64,000 nucleotides of DNA from Bacteroidia bacterium (GCA_020846025.1 JADLER010000240.1:1-64000), one strand, 5' to 3'; positions 43,292 to 52,966 are shown, numbered from the stretch's first letter. Notes: generated by a model from the sequence alone, not told the origin. Numbers and translations: made by a program.

Positions 43292-46114
43292 ATGAGCTCA
43301 ACACAAAAAAAGAAAAGTCTATTTAGTCGAATTATGAAATGGTCAGGCATTTCAGTGTTAGTATTAATTATATTAATCATTATTGCCCCATTTTTATTTA
43401 AAGATAAAATTGTAGCAATTGTAAAAGAAGAAGCTAATAAGAACTTGAATGCAAAAGTTGATTTTGGCGATTTCGACCTAACACTTTTTTCATCATTCCC
43501 TGATTTTAGATTTAAAATTCAAAATGTAAGTATTATTAATGTTGAGCCATTTAAAGGAGACACTTTAGCCTATATTAAAGAACTTTCGTTCGATTTAAAC
43601 TTAATGAGTGTTATTAGTGGTAGCCAGTATCAAGTTAATTCATTAATCATTAATGAACCAAAAATAAATGGCATTGTGATGCATGATGGTAAGGCAAACT
43701 GGGATATTACAAAACCAAGTAGTGATACTACCACTACTCAACCAACTAGCGATGAACCAACTAAATTTGCTTTAAAATTAAAGTTACTTGAAATTGCACA
43801 TGCCAACATAAAGTACGATGACATGCAAGGCAATATGTTAGCTATAATTAAAGACATGAATTATACCATGAGTGGCGATTTTACTCAAGATGTTTTTACG
43901 ATGAAAAACTTGCTAGAAATTGCTGAAATAACATATAAAATGGATGGCGTAGGCTATTTAACAAAAGCTAAAACTCGCTTTAAAGCCAATTTAGATATGG
44001 ATATGCCTAAAATGAAATTTACGTTTAAAGAAAATGAGTTTGGCATTAATGATTTATTATTAGCCTTTGATGGTTTTGTTGAAATGCCTAAAGAAGATAT
44101 TACTATGGATTTAAAATTTGCTACTAAACAAACAGAGTTTAAATCTATTTTATCTTTAATTCCAAGTGTATATTCAAAAGATTTTGCCAATGTTAAAACA
44201 GAAGGTAAATTAAAATTAGATGGATTTGCGAAAGGTACATTACATAGCGAAAAAGATAGTACCAAAAACACTTATCCAAGTTTTGATTTAAAGTTATTGA
44301 TAGCCGATGCGATGTTTAAATATCCATCATTACCAAAATCAGTTAATAACATAAACATAGATGTGCATGTAGCTAATGAGAAAAATTATTTAGATGCTAC
44401 GACAATTGATGTTAATAAATTTCATATTGAAATGGCAGGAAATCCGGTTGATTTTTGGGCACATGTTAAAACACCAATTTCTGATCCTGCTGTTGATGCG
44501 AATATTAAAGGAATTATTAATTTATCATCTGTAAAAGAATTTATTCCGTTAGAAAAAGGTGATGAAATGAGTGGTATTATCAAAGCTGATATTTCAGCAG
44601 CTGGTAAAATGAGTAGCCTTGATAGAAAAGAATATGATAAATTTAAAATGGGAGGTAGCTTAGAAATTGACAAAATGAACTATAAAACAACTTCCCTACC
44701 CTATGATGTATTGCTAAATACTTTGAAAATGAATTTCACTAATCAATATGTAGAACTTGCTGCATTTGATGCCTTAATGGGAAAATCCGATGTGAAAGCT
44801 AATGGAAAAATAGAAAACTTTATGCAATATGTATTTAAAGATTCATTAATAAAAGGTGCATTTAATGTGCAATCTAACTTAATGGATCTAAATCAATTAA
44901 TGGCATCAGATGCTAGTACCACCACCACGCAAACTCCTGCAACTGAAGACACTTCAGCTATGAGTGTAATAGAAGTTCCTGGCAATATTGATTTTACATT
45001 AAATGCACAACTAGCAAAGGTATTATACGATAATCTTACTATTGATAACATGCTAGGTAACATAGTTATAAGAAATAAAAAAGTAGATATGACAAACTTA
45101 AAGTTGGGTTTATTAGGCGGTAATGTATTAATGAATGGTTATTATGAAACTTCTAATCCTAAGAAGCCATCCGTTGATCTAACTTTTAAGGTTGATAATT
45201 TCGACATTCAAAAAACATTTAATGCCTTTAATACCGTACAAAAACTGGCTCCAATTGGCCAATATGCTAAAGGAATGTTTACAGCTACCTTAGAAAACTT
45301 TAAAGCAGATTTAGACCACACAATGTCTCCAATCTTATCAACACTAAAAGGAAATGGTGTATTTAAAACAAATAGCGTCTCCGTAGGAGGCTTTCCATCT
45401 TTTGTAAAACTTGGAGAAGCACTTAAAATTGAACAATTAAAAAATATGACGATACAAAATGTAGTAGCGGATTATGAATTTAAAGATGGTAGAGTCGCGC
45501 TTAGAAATCCTGTAAAAGTAAAAATAGATAAGATTAATGCAGATATTACTGGATCTACTGGCTTTGATCAAACAATAGACTATAATTGGAAAATGGATGT
45601 ACCAACTGAGATATTTGGATCACAAGCAAATACTGTAGCAGCTGGATTATTAGGGCAAGCCAATGCTGCATTGGGTTCAAATGTAGCATTACCTAAAAAC
45701 ATTAAAGTAAATGTAGGATTTGGCGGTACAGTAACTAATCCAACTATTAAAACTGGAACTAAAGCAGGTGAAGGTGCTACCACATTAAAAGACCAAGTAG
45801 TAAGCAATGTAAAAGATAAAGCAAACGAGGAAGCCCAAAAGATATTAGCCGATGCTCAAGCCCAAGTTGCAAAAATGAAAGCCGATGCTCAAGCCGCTGC
45901 CGATAAATTAAAAGCAGAAGCTTATGCCGAAGCAGACAAACAAGTTGAACAAGTAACAAATCCATTAGCTAAAATTGCAGCAAAAAAAGCTGCAGAAGTT
46001 GCTAAAAAAGAAGCGGATAAAAAAGCGCAAAAGATATTGGACGATGCCGAAGCAAAAAGCCAAAAAACATTAGAAGATGCTAAGGCAAGGAGTGCTGCAG
46101 CTGCTGGTAAATAG
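43292..46114 (+). CDS. AsmA-like membrane protein with coiled-coil tail
   Basis: A 940-residue protein with one N-terminal membrane helix (SGISVLVLIILIIIAPFLF) followed by the AsmA N-terminal pattern VDFGDFDLTLFSSFPDFRFK. The long middle is repetitive beta structure, with a conserved AsmA_2-type region TATLENFKADLDHTMSP and IDYNWKMDVPTE. About 100 C-terminal residues are Ala/Lys/Glu/Asp-rich helix (ANEEAQKILADAQAQVAKMK). AsmA-family proteins span the periplasm and are thought to move lipids to the outer membrane. The helical tail is extra relative to classic AsmA. It converges with the next gene, with 2 bases between stops. Confidence 0.88.
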   Translation: MSSTQKKKSLFSRIMKWSGISVLVLIILIIIAPFLFKDKIVAIVKEEANKNLNAKVDFGDFDLTLFSSFPDFRFKIQNVSIINVEPFKGDTLAYIKELSFDLNLMSVISGSQYQVNSLIINEPKINGIVMHDGKANWDITKPSSDTTTTQPTSDEPTKFALKLKLLEIAHANIKYDDMQGNMLAIIKDMNYTMSGDFTQDVFTMKNLLEIAEITYKMDGVGYLTKAKTRFKANLDMDMPKMKFTFKENEFGINDLLLAFDGFVEMPKEDITMDLKFATKQTEFKSILSLIPSVYSKDFANVKTEGKLKLDGFAKGTLHSEKDSTKNTYPSFDLKLLIADAMFKYPSLPKSVNNINIDVHVANEKNYLDATTIDVNKFHIEMAGNPVDFWAHVKTPISDPAVDANIKGIINLSSVKEFIPLEKGDEMSGIIKADISAAGKMSSLDRKEYDKFKMGGSLEIDKMNYKTTSLPYDVLLNTLKMNFTNQYVELAAFDALMGKSDVKANGKIENFMQYVFKDSLIKGAFNVQSNLMDLNQLMASDASTTTTQTPATEDTSAMSVIEVPGNIDFTLNAQLAKVLYDNLTIDNMLGNIVIRNKKVDMTNLKLGLLGGNVLMNGYYETSNPKKPSVDLTFKVDNFDIQKTFNAFNTVQKLAPIGQYAKGMFTATLENFKADLDHTMSPILSTLKGNGVFKTNSVSVGGFPSFVKLGEALKIEQLKNMTIQNVVADYEFKDGRVALRNPVKVKIDKINADITGSTGFDQTIDYNWKMDVPTEIFGSQANTVAAGLLGQANAALGSNVALPKNIKVNVGFGGTVTNPTIKTGTKAGEGATTLKDQVVSNVKDKANEEAQKILADAQAQVAKMKADAQAAADKLKAEAYAEADKQVEQVTNPLAKIAAKKAAEVAKKEADKKAQKILDDAEAKSQKTLEDAKARSAAAAGK

Positions 46115-46116
46115 TT

Positions 46117-47127
46117 CTAGTAATACTGGTAATCTAATTTAATTATACGCATGGTTTTATTATTCGTATCGCGAATAATATACGAGGTTAGTTTTTTATT
46201 GGCATCGGTTATATAACTTATTTCTTTTTGTAAAACACCATTTCTAAATTGCTTTTCTGTTAATAAACAATCGTTATTATCGTATTCATATGTACGACTC
46301 AATTCCAATTCCCCATTGCTATTACTTTTATAAACTGCAGACGTGAGCTGACCTTTAGAGTTATATATGAACTGACTATTTTGCATTATCCATGTTACAG
46401 TATATTGCTCATTTATTGAAGTAATTTTACCTGCTTCATTTGTATTATAAATGATCTCTTTATAAGAACGCCCTTCGTTATTCTGATATATTTTCTTAAA
46501 TTGATTTTTTCCTGTAGTTTGATACTTAAATGTTTCTTCACTTAATATAAATTGCCCACCCAACTTAAATTCTGATTTTATTTCCGACACATTGGTTTCT
46601 TTACAACGCTTTTCCTTTTCCAACTTACCGTCCAATGAATAATCGTAATAATAACTCTCATAATATGGCCCATCATTGTAGCGTTTTAATTTTAAGTGGC
46701 TGCTATCATTATAAAAATATACCGTAGATGTTGTGTCATAGAGGTATTCATTTTTAGTATAAGTATAGCCATTACTTATTCTTCGATGATTCCTATATAC
46801 AGGAGCCACATGGTATTCTTTTTCAATAGTTTTAATAATTGTTGTATAATAAAAACGACTTAATAAACCCTTTTGATTAAATTCATAAAAGTGTGTTAAG
46901 CCTTTTTCTTCGGCCACTTGCATGTCTTTTTTATCAATAATTTGGAATGTGATTGATTTTATTTTTTGCGATTGGATATATTGACGATTAAATGGTAATT
47001 GACTTTCAAAAGCAGATTCGGCATTAGGCAATAATGTTTGTGAAACAATTGGATGACAAATGTATGTTATTATAAAAATAATAATTAATTTATAGTACCA
47101 ATTTAAGTTATGTGATTGATTTTTCAA
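46117..47127 (-). CDS. hypothetical secreted protein with YD/toxB-like strand repeats
   Basis: A 336-residue protein with an N-terminal hydrophobic segment and a probable signal ending IVSQ. The rest is a series of short beta hairpins of the type YNSKGQLTSAVYKSNSNG and YDNNDCLLTEKQFRNGVLQK, as seen in antitoxin-like and YD-repeat proteins of Bacteroidota. No catalytic motif is visible and I give no function. The 143 bases upstream hold no promoter consensus that I could find. Confidence 0.7.
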   Translation of the reverse strand: MKNQSHNLNWYYKLIIIFIITYICHPIVSQTLLPNAESAFESQLPFNRQYIQSQKIKSITFQIIDKKDMQVAEEKGLTHFYEFNQKGLLSRFYYTTIIKTIEKEYHVAPVYRNHRRISNGYTYTKNEYLYDTTSTVYFYNDSSHLKLKRYNDGPYYESYYYDYSLDGKLEKEKRCKETNVSEIKSEFKLGGQFILSEETFKYQTTGKNQFKKIYQNNEGRSYKEIIYNTNEAGKITSINEQYTVTWIMQNSQFIYNSKGQLTSAVYKSNSNGELELSRTYEYDNNDCLLTEKQFRNGVLQKEISYITDANKKLTSYIIRDTNNKTMRIIKLDYQYY

Positions 47128-47270
47128 TATCCAAAACTTAACCTTTTTTTATTTTTAGTTTAAATTGTAATAAGGTGGTTAAGTAAAACAAATATCTCAT
47201 TAGATATAATTCAATTGTACCAAAGTTTATAAAGTCATTAACACTTTTACCAACAATAAAAAATGATTGT

Positions 47271-47897
47271 TTACAAAGGATAATACACTACTTTTTTTGT
47301 TTCAAAAAAAGGCTCTTCGAAATAATCTTGTAGGTTATAGAATTTAGCTTTATAGAAAAACTTACCAAATTCTTCTTTTAAATCACCTCCTTTTAAATAA
47401 AGTATGCCATTAGGTAAGTCATTAAAGTTATTTTTAGAGGCTTTTGTACGAACCCAATTATAAAACTCAGGAAAAGCCGTTACTGCTCTACTAATTATAA
47501 AATCGTAAGTGTTTTTTATTTTCTCGGCACGTTCGTGTTGTGCGGTTAAATTAGTTAATCCAATGCCTGTTGCTACTTCATTCACTACCTTAATTTTCTT
47601 TCCAATCGAATCCACTAGATGAAATGAACACTCAGGAAATAAAATAGCTAATGGAATACCTGGGAATCCTCCGCCACATCCTACATCTAGAAGGCGAGTG
47701 TGAGGTTTAAATTGAATAACTTTAGCAATGCCTAGAGAGTGCAACACATGATGTTCATATAATAGTTCACTATCTTTTCTCGAAATTACATTAATCTGTG
47801 CATTCCAGTGTATATACAAATCATACAATTGCTCAAACTGTTGCTGTTGTACTAAAGATAATTGAGGAAAATATTTGAAGATAATATCGGCTTTCAC
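47271..47897 (-). CDS. rsmG: 16S rRNA (guanine527-N7)-methyltransferase RsmG
   Basis: A 208-residue protein with LYDLYIHWNAQINVISRKDS, the SAM motif LLDVGCGGGFPGIPLAI, LVDSIGKKIKVVNEVA and FIISRAVTAFPEFYNW, as in RsmG/GidB. It methylates G527 of 16S rRNA; in other bacteria loss of the enzyme gives low-level streptomycin resistance. The start is GTG at 47897, 23 bases after the sigma factor stop, so it belongs to the glycosyltransferase-sigma-rsmG operon. Confidence 0.95.
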   Translation of the reverse strand: MKADIIFKYFPQLSLVQQQQFEQLYDLYIHWNAQINVISRKDSELLYEHHVLHSLGIAKVIQFKPHTRLLDVGCGGGFPGIPLAILFPECSFHLVDSIGKKIKVVNEVATGIGLTNLTAQHERAEKIKNTYDFIISRAVTAFPEFYNWVRTKASKNNFNDLPNGILYLKGGDLKEEFGKFFYKAKFYNLQDYFEEPFFETKKVVYYPL

Positions 47898-47920
47898 AAA
47901 AAAGAGTTCAATGTCATGTA

Positions 47921-48538
47921 TTACATTTTATTTTCTTGATTTTTTAAAATGTTATATAAAAAATCTCTAGCCCTAAATAATTGTGCTTTTACTGTACCAA
48001 CTGGTAAATCAAGCTTTACAGCAATTTCTTCATAACTCAACTCTTCATAATAGCGCATCTTTACCAATTCTTTATATCGAGGTTTTAATTTTTCTACAAC
48101 CTCTCTCAACATTTCTACTTTTTGTTTTTTTATAATATGTTCTTCGGGGTCGAGTGTAGATGCTTTTATATTTTTAGAAAACTCTTGTCCCTCTTCATTC
48201 TCTGTTTTAGAGTCGAGGGACATGGCTGTATTTTTTTTCTTATTTCTTAAAAAATCAATAGCATTATTTGAGGCAATTTTAAATAACCATGTACTAAAAG
48301 CATAAGTTGGCGTGTATTGTTCTAATCTTTTAAATGCTCTTCCAAAGGCTTCAATGGTTAAATCTTCGGCATCATCTTTATTGTTACACATCCGCAACAT
48401 AGTAAAATAAACCGACTCACGATAACGCTGCAACAACTCGGCATACGCTTTTTGGTCGCCCAATTGCAACGCACGCTGAATGAGTTTATAATCATAAACC
48501 GCCTTAGTTGTTAACTTTTCTGGATCTAGTTCTTCCAT
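47921..48538 (-). CDS. RNA polymerase sigma factor, sigma-70 family (ECF-like)
   Basis: A 205-residue protein. Region 2 has AYAELLQRYRESVYFTMLRM, DDAEDLTIEAFGRAFKRLEQ and STWLFKIASNNAIDFLRNK. A linker of about 45 residues follows, then region 4 with LKPRYKELVKMRYYEELSYE and EIAVKLDLPVGTVKAQLFRA. No anti-sigma factor gene is adjacent, so control must come from elsewhere. The gene starts inside the end of the glycosyltransferase gene (13-base overlap), which implies coupled translation. Targets unknown. Confidence 0.92.
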   Translation of the reverse strand: MEELDPEKLTTKAVYDYKLIQRALQLGDQKAYAELLQRYRESVYFTMLRMCNNKDDAEDLTIEAFGRAFKRLEQYTPTYAFSTWLFKIASNNAIDFLRNKKKNTAMSLDSKTENEEGQEFSKNIKASTLDPEEHIIKKQKVEMLREVVEKLKPRYKELVKMRYYEELSYEEIAVKLDLPVGTVKAQLFRARDFLYNILKNQENKM

Positions 48539-49668
48539 TTGTTTGTTTTATAGAACATTTTACTAATATGAATAACAGGATACACAACTAATAAAACAAC
48601 TTCGTAAAAAAATGCTAACACCCACAAATTGCCTTCATTAAGTTTCTTACAAGTTTTACTAAAGATAATCATTTGTATGAATATTTTCAACACTAATCCA
48701 ATTCCGGCTGAAATTAAAGTGCTCTTAAGAAAACACATGCTTATTAACGAAAATAAGAAAAAGTATTGAATGAAGTATGACATCCCAATTCTCATTCTTG
48801 TACGTGAATTATACAAAGGAGCAGTTGTTAAATGTCTTTGTTTTTGATGTTTCCAGTCTTTAAATGTTTTTTTAGGAACCGAATAAGTAATTGCTTGATG
48901 AGATATAACTACATTTGTATTTTCGGTATTACTAGCTTGATTGATAAACAAATCATCATCACCCGACTCAATATGGTAATGCGTTGAAAAACCTTTTTGT
49001 TTAAAAAATAAAGATTTTTTGTACGCTAAATTCCTTCCAACACCCATATAGGCTTTACCTTTAATAGCCGCCGACAAATAATTAGCGGCAATGATAAATG
49101 TATCAAATCTAATTAAGCAATTTAAAAATCCTGATGTTTTTTGGTAAGCACCGTAGCCCAATACAATTTCGCGCTTGTTCACAAAACCACTACTCATATC
49201 TCGAAGCCAAAACTCATCTGATGGGTAACAATCTGCATCGGTAAATAATAAATTTTCGTACTTAGTTCCCTTAATTCCCACCATCACCGCAAATTTTTTA
49301 CCGTGCTTGTAATAATCATCTTCGTGTATATTTATCTTACGCAGATTGGGGAAAATTTTAGCAAACTCATCAATCACATGTTCTGTATTATCAAATGAAC
49401 AATCATTTACAACAATAACTTCAAACTCAGGATAGTTTTGAACTAATATTTTAGGCAAATACTCCGTTAAATTATCATCTTCGTTTTTAGCACAAATAAT
49501 AATAGATACTGGCTCTTGAATGGATGATTGTTCTAATGCAGATGATTTTAATCTGCCTATAGGTAAAATATTTATAAGGTATTGAATGACTATTGACAAA
49601 AATGCCGCTGCAAACACAATGAGCAGAATCTCATCCACTCCTATTTCTACAAAATCAGGAAAATACAT
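48526..49668 (-). CDS. glycosyltransferase family 2 membrane protein
   Basis: A 380-residue protein with an N-terminal membrane helix (ILLIVFAAAFLSIVIQYLIN). A GT-A domain follows (about 50-280): SIIICAKNEDDNLTEYLPKI, VIVVNDCSFDNTEHV, the DxD-like FTDADCYPSDEFW and the KDWKHQKQRHLTTAP motif, comparable to the Q(Q/R)xRW motif of processive enzymes. Two or three C-terminal helices end it. A role in envelope polysaccharide is likely; the sugar is unknown. It heads the operon with the sigma factor and rsmG. The -7 box ends 4 bases before the ATG. Confidence 0.87.
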   Translation of the reverse strand: MYFPDFVEIGVDEILLIVFAAAFLSIVIQYLINILPIGRLKSSALEQSSIQEPVSIIICAKNEDDNLTEYLPKILVQNYPEFEVIVVNDCSFDNTEHVIDEFAKIFPNLRKINIHEDDYYKHGKKFAVMVGIKGTKYENLLFTDADCYPSDEFWLRDMSSGFVNKREIVLGYGAYQKTSGFLNCLIRFDTFIIAANYLSAAIKGKAYMGVGRNLAYKKSLFFKQKGFSTHYHIESGDDDLFINQASNTENTNVVISHQAITYSVPKKTFKDWKHQKQRHLTTAPLYNSRTRMRIGMSYFIQYFFLFSLISMCFLKSTLISAGIGLVLKIFIQMIIFSKTCKKLNEGNLWVLAFFYEVVLLVVYPVIHISKMFYKTNKWKN

Positions 49669-49672
49669 ACAA

Positions 49673-49680
49673 CAAAAATA
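49673..49680 (-). promoter_or_regulatory. -7 box of the glycosyltransferase-sigma-rsmG operon, 4 bases from ATG
   Basis: Minus strand TATTTTTG, full consensus, ends exactly 4 bases before the ATG at 49668. No -33 element is clear. Possible leaderless start. Confidence 0.5.
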
Positions 49681-49706
49681 CCAAGCTAAACACTAAGTAA
49701 TTAGCT

Positions 49707-49714
49707 TATATTTG
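49707..49714 (+). promoter_or_regulatory. -7 box of the HAD phosphatase gene
   Basis: TATATTTG, full consensus, 25 bases before the ATG at 49740, back to back with the minus-strand box at 49673-49680. Confidence 0.6.
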
Positions 49715-49739
49715 CAACTATTAAACAAAGAAATTAACA

Positions 49740-50387
49740 ATGTTGCGAGGAATAAAGGCTGTTATTTTTGATATGGATGGTGTTTTAATTGACTCAGAAC
49801 CTTTATGGCGTAGAGTTATGATTCAGAGTTTTAATGAAATTGGGATTCCACTAACCGAAGAAGATTGTAAAACCACCACAGGCAGTCGTTTTATAGAGGT
49901 TATTAAATATTGGTTTGAGAAATACCAATTCCATACCCTGAATCCGAAGGATTTTGAAGACCTTGTTGTATCTCGGCTTTGTGAACTTATTAAAATCGAA
50001 GGTAAATTAATGCCGGGGGTTATTAAGGTGTTGGATTTTCTAAAAAACAAATCTTTCAAATTAGCAATTGCCACTTCTTCTAACGAAAAACTATTAAAAA
50101 CAGTTATTACTGAGCTAAACATTCAATCTTATTTTCACACAACATGTTCAGCAGAATATTTAAAATATGGCAAACCTCATCCAGAGGTTTTCCTGAATTG
50201 CGCAAACAATTTAGGGGTAATACCTAGTCAATGCTTAGTTATAGAAGATTCAGTAAACGGTGTCATTGCCGCAAAAGCTGCTCAAATGAAAGTAATAGTA
50301 GTTCCAGATGAACACAATTTCAATAACCCAAAATTTTCTATTGCTGATTATAAATTACCCAGCCTTACATTATTCATATCGAATTAA
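49740..50387 (+). CDS. HAD superfamily sugar phosphatase / beta-phosphoglucomutase-like hydrolase
   Basis: A 215-residue HAD subfamily IA protein. Motif I is FDMDGVLIDSEPLW with the nucleophile Asp, motif II is IATSS, motif III is the Lys in YGKPHPEVF and motif IV is VIEDSVNGVIAA. The helical cap between motifs I and II is of C1 type. The sequence around motif I is closest to hexitol/2-deoxyglucose-6-phosphate phosphatases (HxpB), but beta-phosphoglucomutases look similar. It is monocistronic and converges on metK. Confidence 0.88.
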   Translation: MLRGIKAVIFDMDGVLIDSEPLWRRVMIQSFNEIGIPLTEEDCKTTTGSRFIEVIKYWFEKYQFHTLNPKDFEDLVVSRLCELIKIEGKLMPGVIKVLDFLKNKSFKLAIATSSNEKLLKTVITELNIQSYFHTTCSAEYLKYGKPHPEVFLNCANNLGVIPSQCLVIEDSVNGVIAAKAAQMKVIVVPDEHNFNNPKFSIADYKLPSLTLFISN

Positions 50388-50430
50388 TCATTTATAGCAA
50401 AAAGAAAGTGTAAAAATGCTTTTGCAAACA

Positions 50431-50463
50431 AAAAAAAAGCTACCTCAACTGAGATAGCTTTTT
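50431..50463 (-). terminator. Rho-independent terminator of metK
   Basis: Minus strand stem AGCTATCTC / GAGGTAGCT with one U-G pair and a 4-base loop, followed by a long T run. On the plus strand the same position would be a C-A mismatch, so it works best for metK. Confidence 0.82.
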
Positions 50464-50481
50464 AGTTATTTCAACAGAAAA

Positions 50482-51735
50482 TTATTTTAATTTAAAAGCT
50501 GCTTTTACTTTACTTACGTAATCTAATTTTTCCCAAGTAAACAATTCAACTTTCATAGTTTTAGTTTTTCCATCAGGCGACTTAAAAGTCTTAGTTACCG
50601 TTTCATTTTTACGTCCCATGTGTCCGTAGGCTGCTGTTTCGCTGTACATTGGTGTACGTAATTTTAAACGTTGCTCAATAAAGTAAGGACGCATATCAAA
50701 AACATTCTCAACTATTTTAGCAATTTGCCCATCCGTCATTTTTACTTTAGCTGTACCATAGGTGTTAATATAAATACCCATAGGTTGTGCTACACCAATT
50801 GCATAAGATACTTGCACTAAAACCTCGCTGCATACACCTGCAGCCACTAAGTTTTTAGCAATGTGACGAGTAGCATAAGCAGCTGAACGATCAACTTTTG
50901 ATGGATCTTTTCCTGAAAATGCACCTCCACCATGTGCGCCTTTTCCACCATAAGTATCCACAATAATTTTACGACCTGTTAACCCAGTATCGCCATGCGG
51001 GCCACCAATTACAAATTTACCTGTAGGGTTGATATGGTATGCAATTTTGTTGTTGAATAAATGAGCGTATTTAGGGTAGTTCTTTTTAACACGAGGAATT
51101 AAAATCTCTACAATGTCTTTTTTAATTTTAGCTAACATCTTAGCCTCTGTATCAAAATCATCATGCTGAGTTGAAACAACAATGGCATCAATACGCACTG
51201 GTTTATTATTATCATCGTACTCTAATGTTACTTGAGATTTTGCATCAGGGCGTAAATATTTTATTTGTTTGTTCTCACGACGTAAAGCAGCAAGTTCTAA
51301 TAAAATGGCATGAGCTAAATCTAATGCTAATGGCATATAGTTAGCGGTTTCGTTAGTTGCATAACCAAACATCATACCTTGGTCACCAGCACCTTGTTCT
51401 TCTTTTTTCTTTCTGTCAACACCTTGATTAATATCAGAAGATTGCTCATGAATAGCCGAAAGAATTCCACAAGAATTAGCTTCAAACATGTATTCCGACT
51501 TAGTGTATCCAATTTTACGAATTACACCACGTGCAATTTCTTGCACATCTAAATATGCCTTTGATTTAACTTCACCAGCTAATACCACTTGCCCTGTAGT
51601 TACTAATGTTTCGCAAGCTACTTTACTATTTGGATCGAAAGCTAAAAAATTATCAATTAATGCGTCTGAAATTTGATCGGCAACCTTGTCTGGATGCCCT
51701 TCTGATACTGATTCGGAAGTGAAAAGATATCCCAT
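50482..51735 (-). CDS. metK: S-adenosylmethionine synthetase
   Basis: A 417-residue protein with the N-terminal [20 protein letters not shown], the ATP-binding [15 protein letters not shown], and the P-loop-like [39 protein letters not shown] and the C-terminal AYGHMGRK complete the core. It makes SAM from methionine and ATP. It is slightly longer than the E. coli enzyme because of insertions, as is common in Bacteroidota. The 5' leader is about 40 bases and no SAM riboswitch structure is evident in it. It has its own promoter and terminator. Confidence 0.98.
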   Translation of the reverse strand: MGYLFTSESVSEGHPDKVADQISDALIDNFLAFDPNSKVACETLVTTGQVVLAGEVKSKAYLDVQEIARGVIRKIGYTKSEYMFEANSCGILSAIHEQSSDINQGVDRKKKEEQGAGDQGMMFGYATNETANYMPLALDLAHAILLELAALRRENKQIKYLRPDAKSQVTLEYDDNNKPVRIDAIVVSTQHDDFDTEAKMLAKIKKDIVEILIPRVKKNYPKYAHLFNNKIAYHINPTGKFVIGGPHGDTGLTGRKIIVDTYGGKGAHGGGAFSGKDPSKVDRSAAYATRHIAKNLVAAGVCSEVLVQVSYAIGVAQPMGIYINTYGTAKVKMTDGQIAKIVENVFDMRPYFIEQRLKLRTPMYSETAAYGHMGRKNETVTKTFKSPDGKTKTMKVELFTWEKLDYVSKVKAAFKLK

Positions 51736-51775
51736 AATGTAATATTAGTTTTAAGTTGTTTTTTTTGAAGTGCAA

Positions 51776-51783
51776 CAAATTTA
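51776..51783 (-). promoter_or_regulatory. -7 box of metK
   Basis: Minus strand TAAATTTG, full consensus, 40 bases before the metK ATG. It leaves a leader too short for a known SAM riboswitch. Confidence 0.55.
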
Positions 51784-51843
51784 AAGGTTTAGGGCGGGAT
51801 TAAAAAAAATGTTTTGAACAATTTTAAATTTGGGTTGATTCTA

Positions 51844-51876
51844 TAAAAAAAGGCTATCAATTACTGACAGCCTTTT
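51844..51876 (-). terminator. Rho-independent terminator of ilvE
   Basis: Minus strand stem AGGCTGTCA / TGATAGCCT with one G-U pair and a 5-base loop, followed by a T run. It lies 23 bases after the ilvE stop. Confidence 0.82.
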
Positions 51877-51898
51877 ATACTTAATATAGAAAAATCAT

Positions 51899-52966
51899 TT
51901 AATTGATTTTATACATCCAATTAAACTTATCGGCTACTTTTCCTTTTCTTATATTTCTTAAAGTTTCATCTACTTTATTAGAGAATTGGCGCTCTGCAAC
52001 CGGAGGCAATGGATAATAATTATCCTCATGACCTATACCAATAATTTGAGCAATTGTAGCTGCTGTTCCGCAGCCAAATGCTTCTTTTAAAGTGCCAGCT
52101 GCATGTGCCTCTTGCATTTCTTTTATTGAAATTTTACGTTCTTCAACTTTCATGCCCCAATCTCTAGCTAATGCCAATACACTTCTTCTAGTGATACCAT
52201 CAAGTATGGTATCGCTAAGCGCTGGTGTAACTAAAGTATCGCCAATAACAAACATTAAATTCATAGTACCCGATTCCTCAAGATAAGAATGAGTAGCGCC
52301 ATCCGTCCAAATGACTTGTTGATAACCCTTTTGCTGTGCTAATTTTGCAGGATATAAACTTCTACCATAATTCCCAGCTGCTTTCACAAATCCTATTCCT
52401 CCTTGTACGGCACGTATGTAGTTAGTTTCAATTAATACTTTAATTGGTTCTGCATAATACTTTCCAGCAGGGCATGTAATAATAATAAATTTATAAGTTT
52501 CACTTGGTTTAACACCAATGGCCTCGTCAGTTGAAATTAAAAACGGGCGAATATATAATGAACCTGTTTCAGCCGTAGGTACCCAAGCAGCGTCTAATTT
52601 TAACAACTCGTTAAGTCCACCCATAAAAATTTCTTCAGGAACTTCGGGCATTGCCATACGAACCGCCGACTTATTTAAACGATTAAAATTATCTAATGGT
52701 CTAAAAATGCTTACTTCGCCTGCTTCATTTTTATATGCTTTCATTCCTTCAAAAATGGCTTGCCCATAATGTAAGGCTGATGTAGCATAACTCATCGGTA
52801 CATCTTGATAAGGCATTATATATGTTTTTTCCCATTGTCCATTAGCATACTCAGCCACAAACATGTGATCTGAAAAACATTTCCCGAATGGTACATTGTT
52901 TACATCTTGCTCCAACACTCTACTACGAGTCGCCTTTTCAATTTTAATATCAACACTTGTCGTCAT
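51899..52966 (-). CDS. ilvE: branched-chain amino acid aminotransferase
   Basis: About 355 residues from the ATG at 52966; the frame extends two codons to a GTG. Fold-type IV signatures are SALHYGQAIFEGMKAY, the PLP-lysine region GGIGFVKAAGNYGRSL, YLEESGTMNLMFVIGD and the C-terminal EAFGCGTAATIAQI. The length and the KCFSDHMFVAEYANGQW opening match the long (eukaryote/Bacteroidota-type) BCAT group. It catalyses the last step of leucine, isoleucine and valine synthesis or the first of their breakdown. It has its own terminator. Confidence 0.95.
   Translation of the reverse strand: MTTSVDIKIEKATRSRVLEQDVNNVPFGKCFSDHMFVAEYANGQWEKTYIMPYQDVPMSYATSALHYGQAIFEGMKAYKNEAGEVSIFRPLDNFNRLNKSAVRMAMPEVPEEIFMGGLNELLKLDAAWVPTAETGSLYIRPFLISTDEAIGVKPSETYKFIIITCPAGKYYAEPIKVLIETNYIRAVQGGIGFVKAAGNYGRSLYPAKLAQQKGYQQVIWTDGATHSYLEESGTMNLMFVIGDTLVTPALSDTILDGITRRSVLALARDWGMKVEERKISIKEMQEAHAAGTLKEAFGCGTAATIAQIIGIGHEDNYYPLPPVAERQFSNKVDETLRNIRKGKVADKFNWMYKIN

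Noticed and set aside
47128-47270. tRNA or small RNA in the gap between the secreted hypothetical gene and rsmG
   Set aside because: No cloverleaf, no TTCGA-type loop and no hairpin with a T run could be found.
51736-51785. SAM riboswitch upstream of metK
   Set aside because: The leader after the -7 box is only about 40 bases and no riboswitch-like helices are visible.
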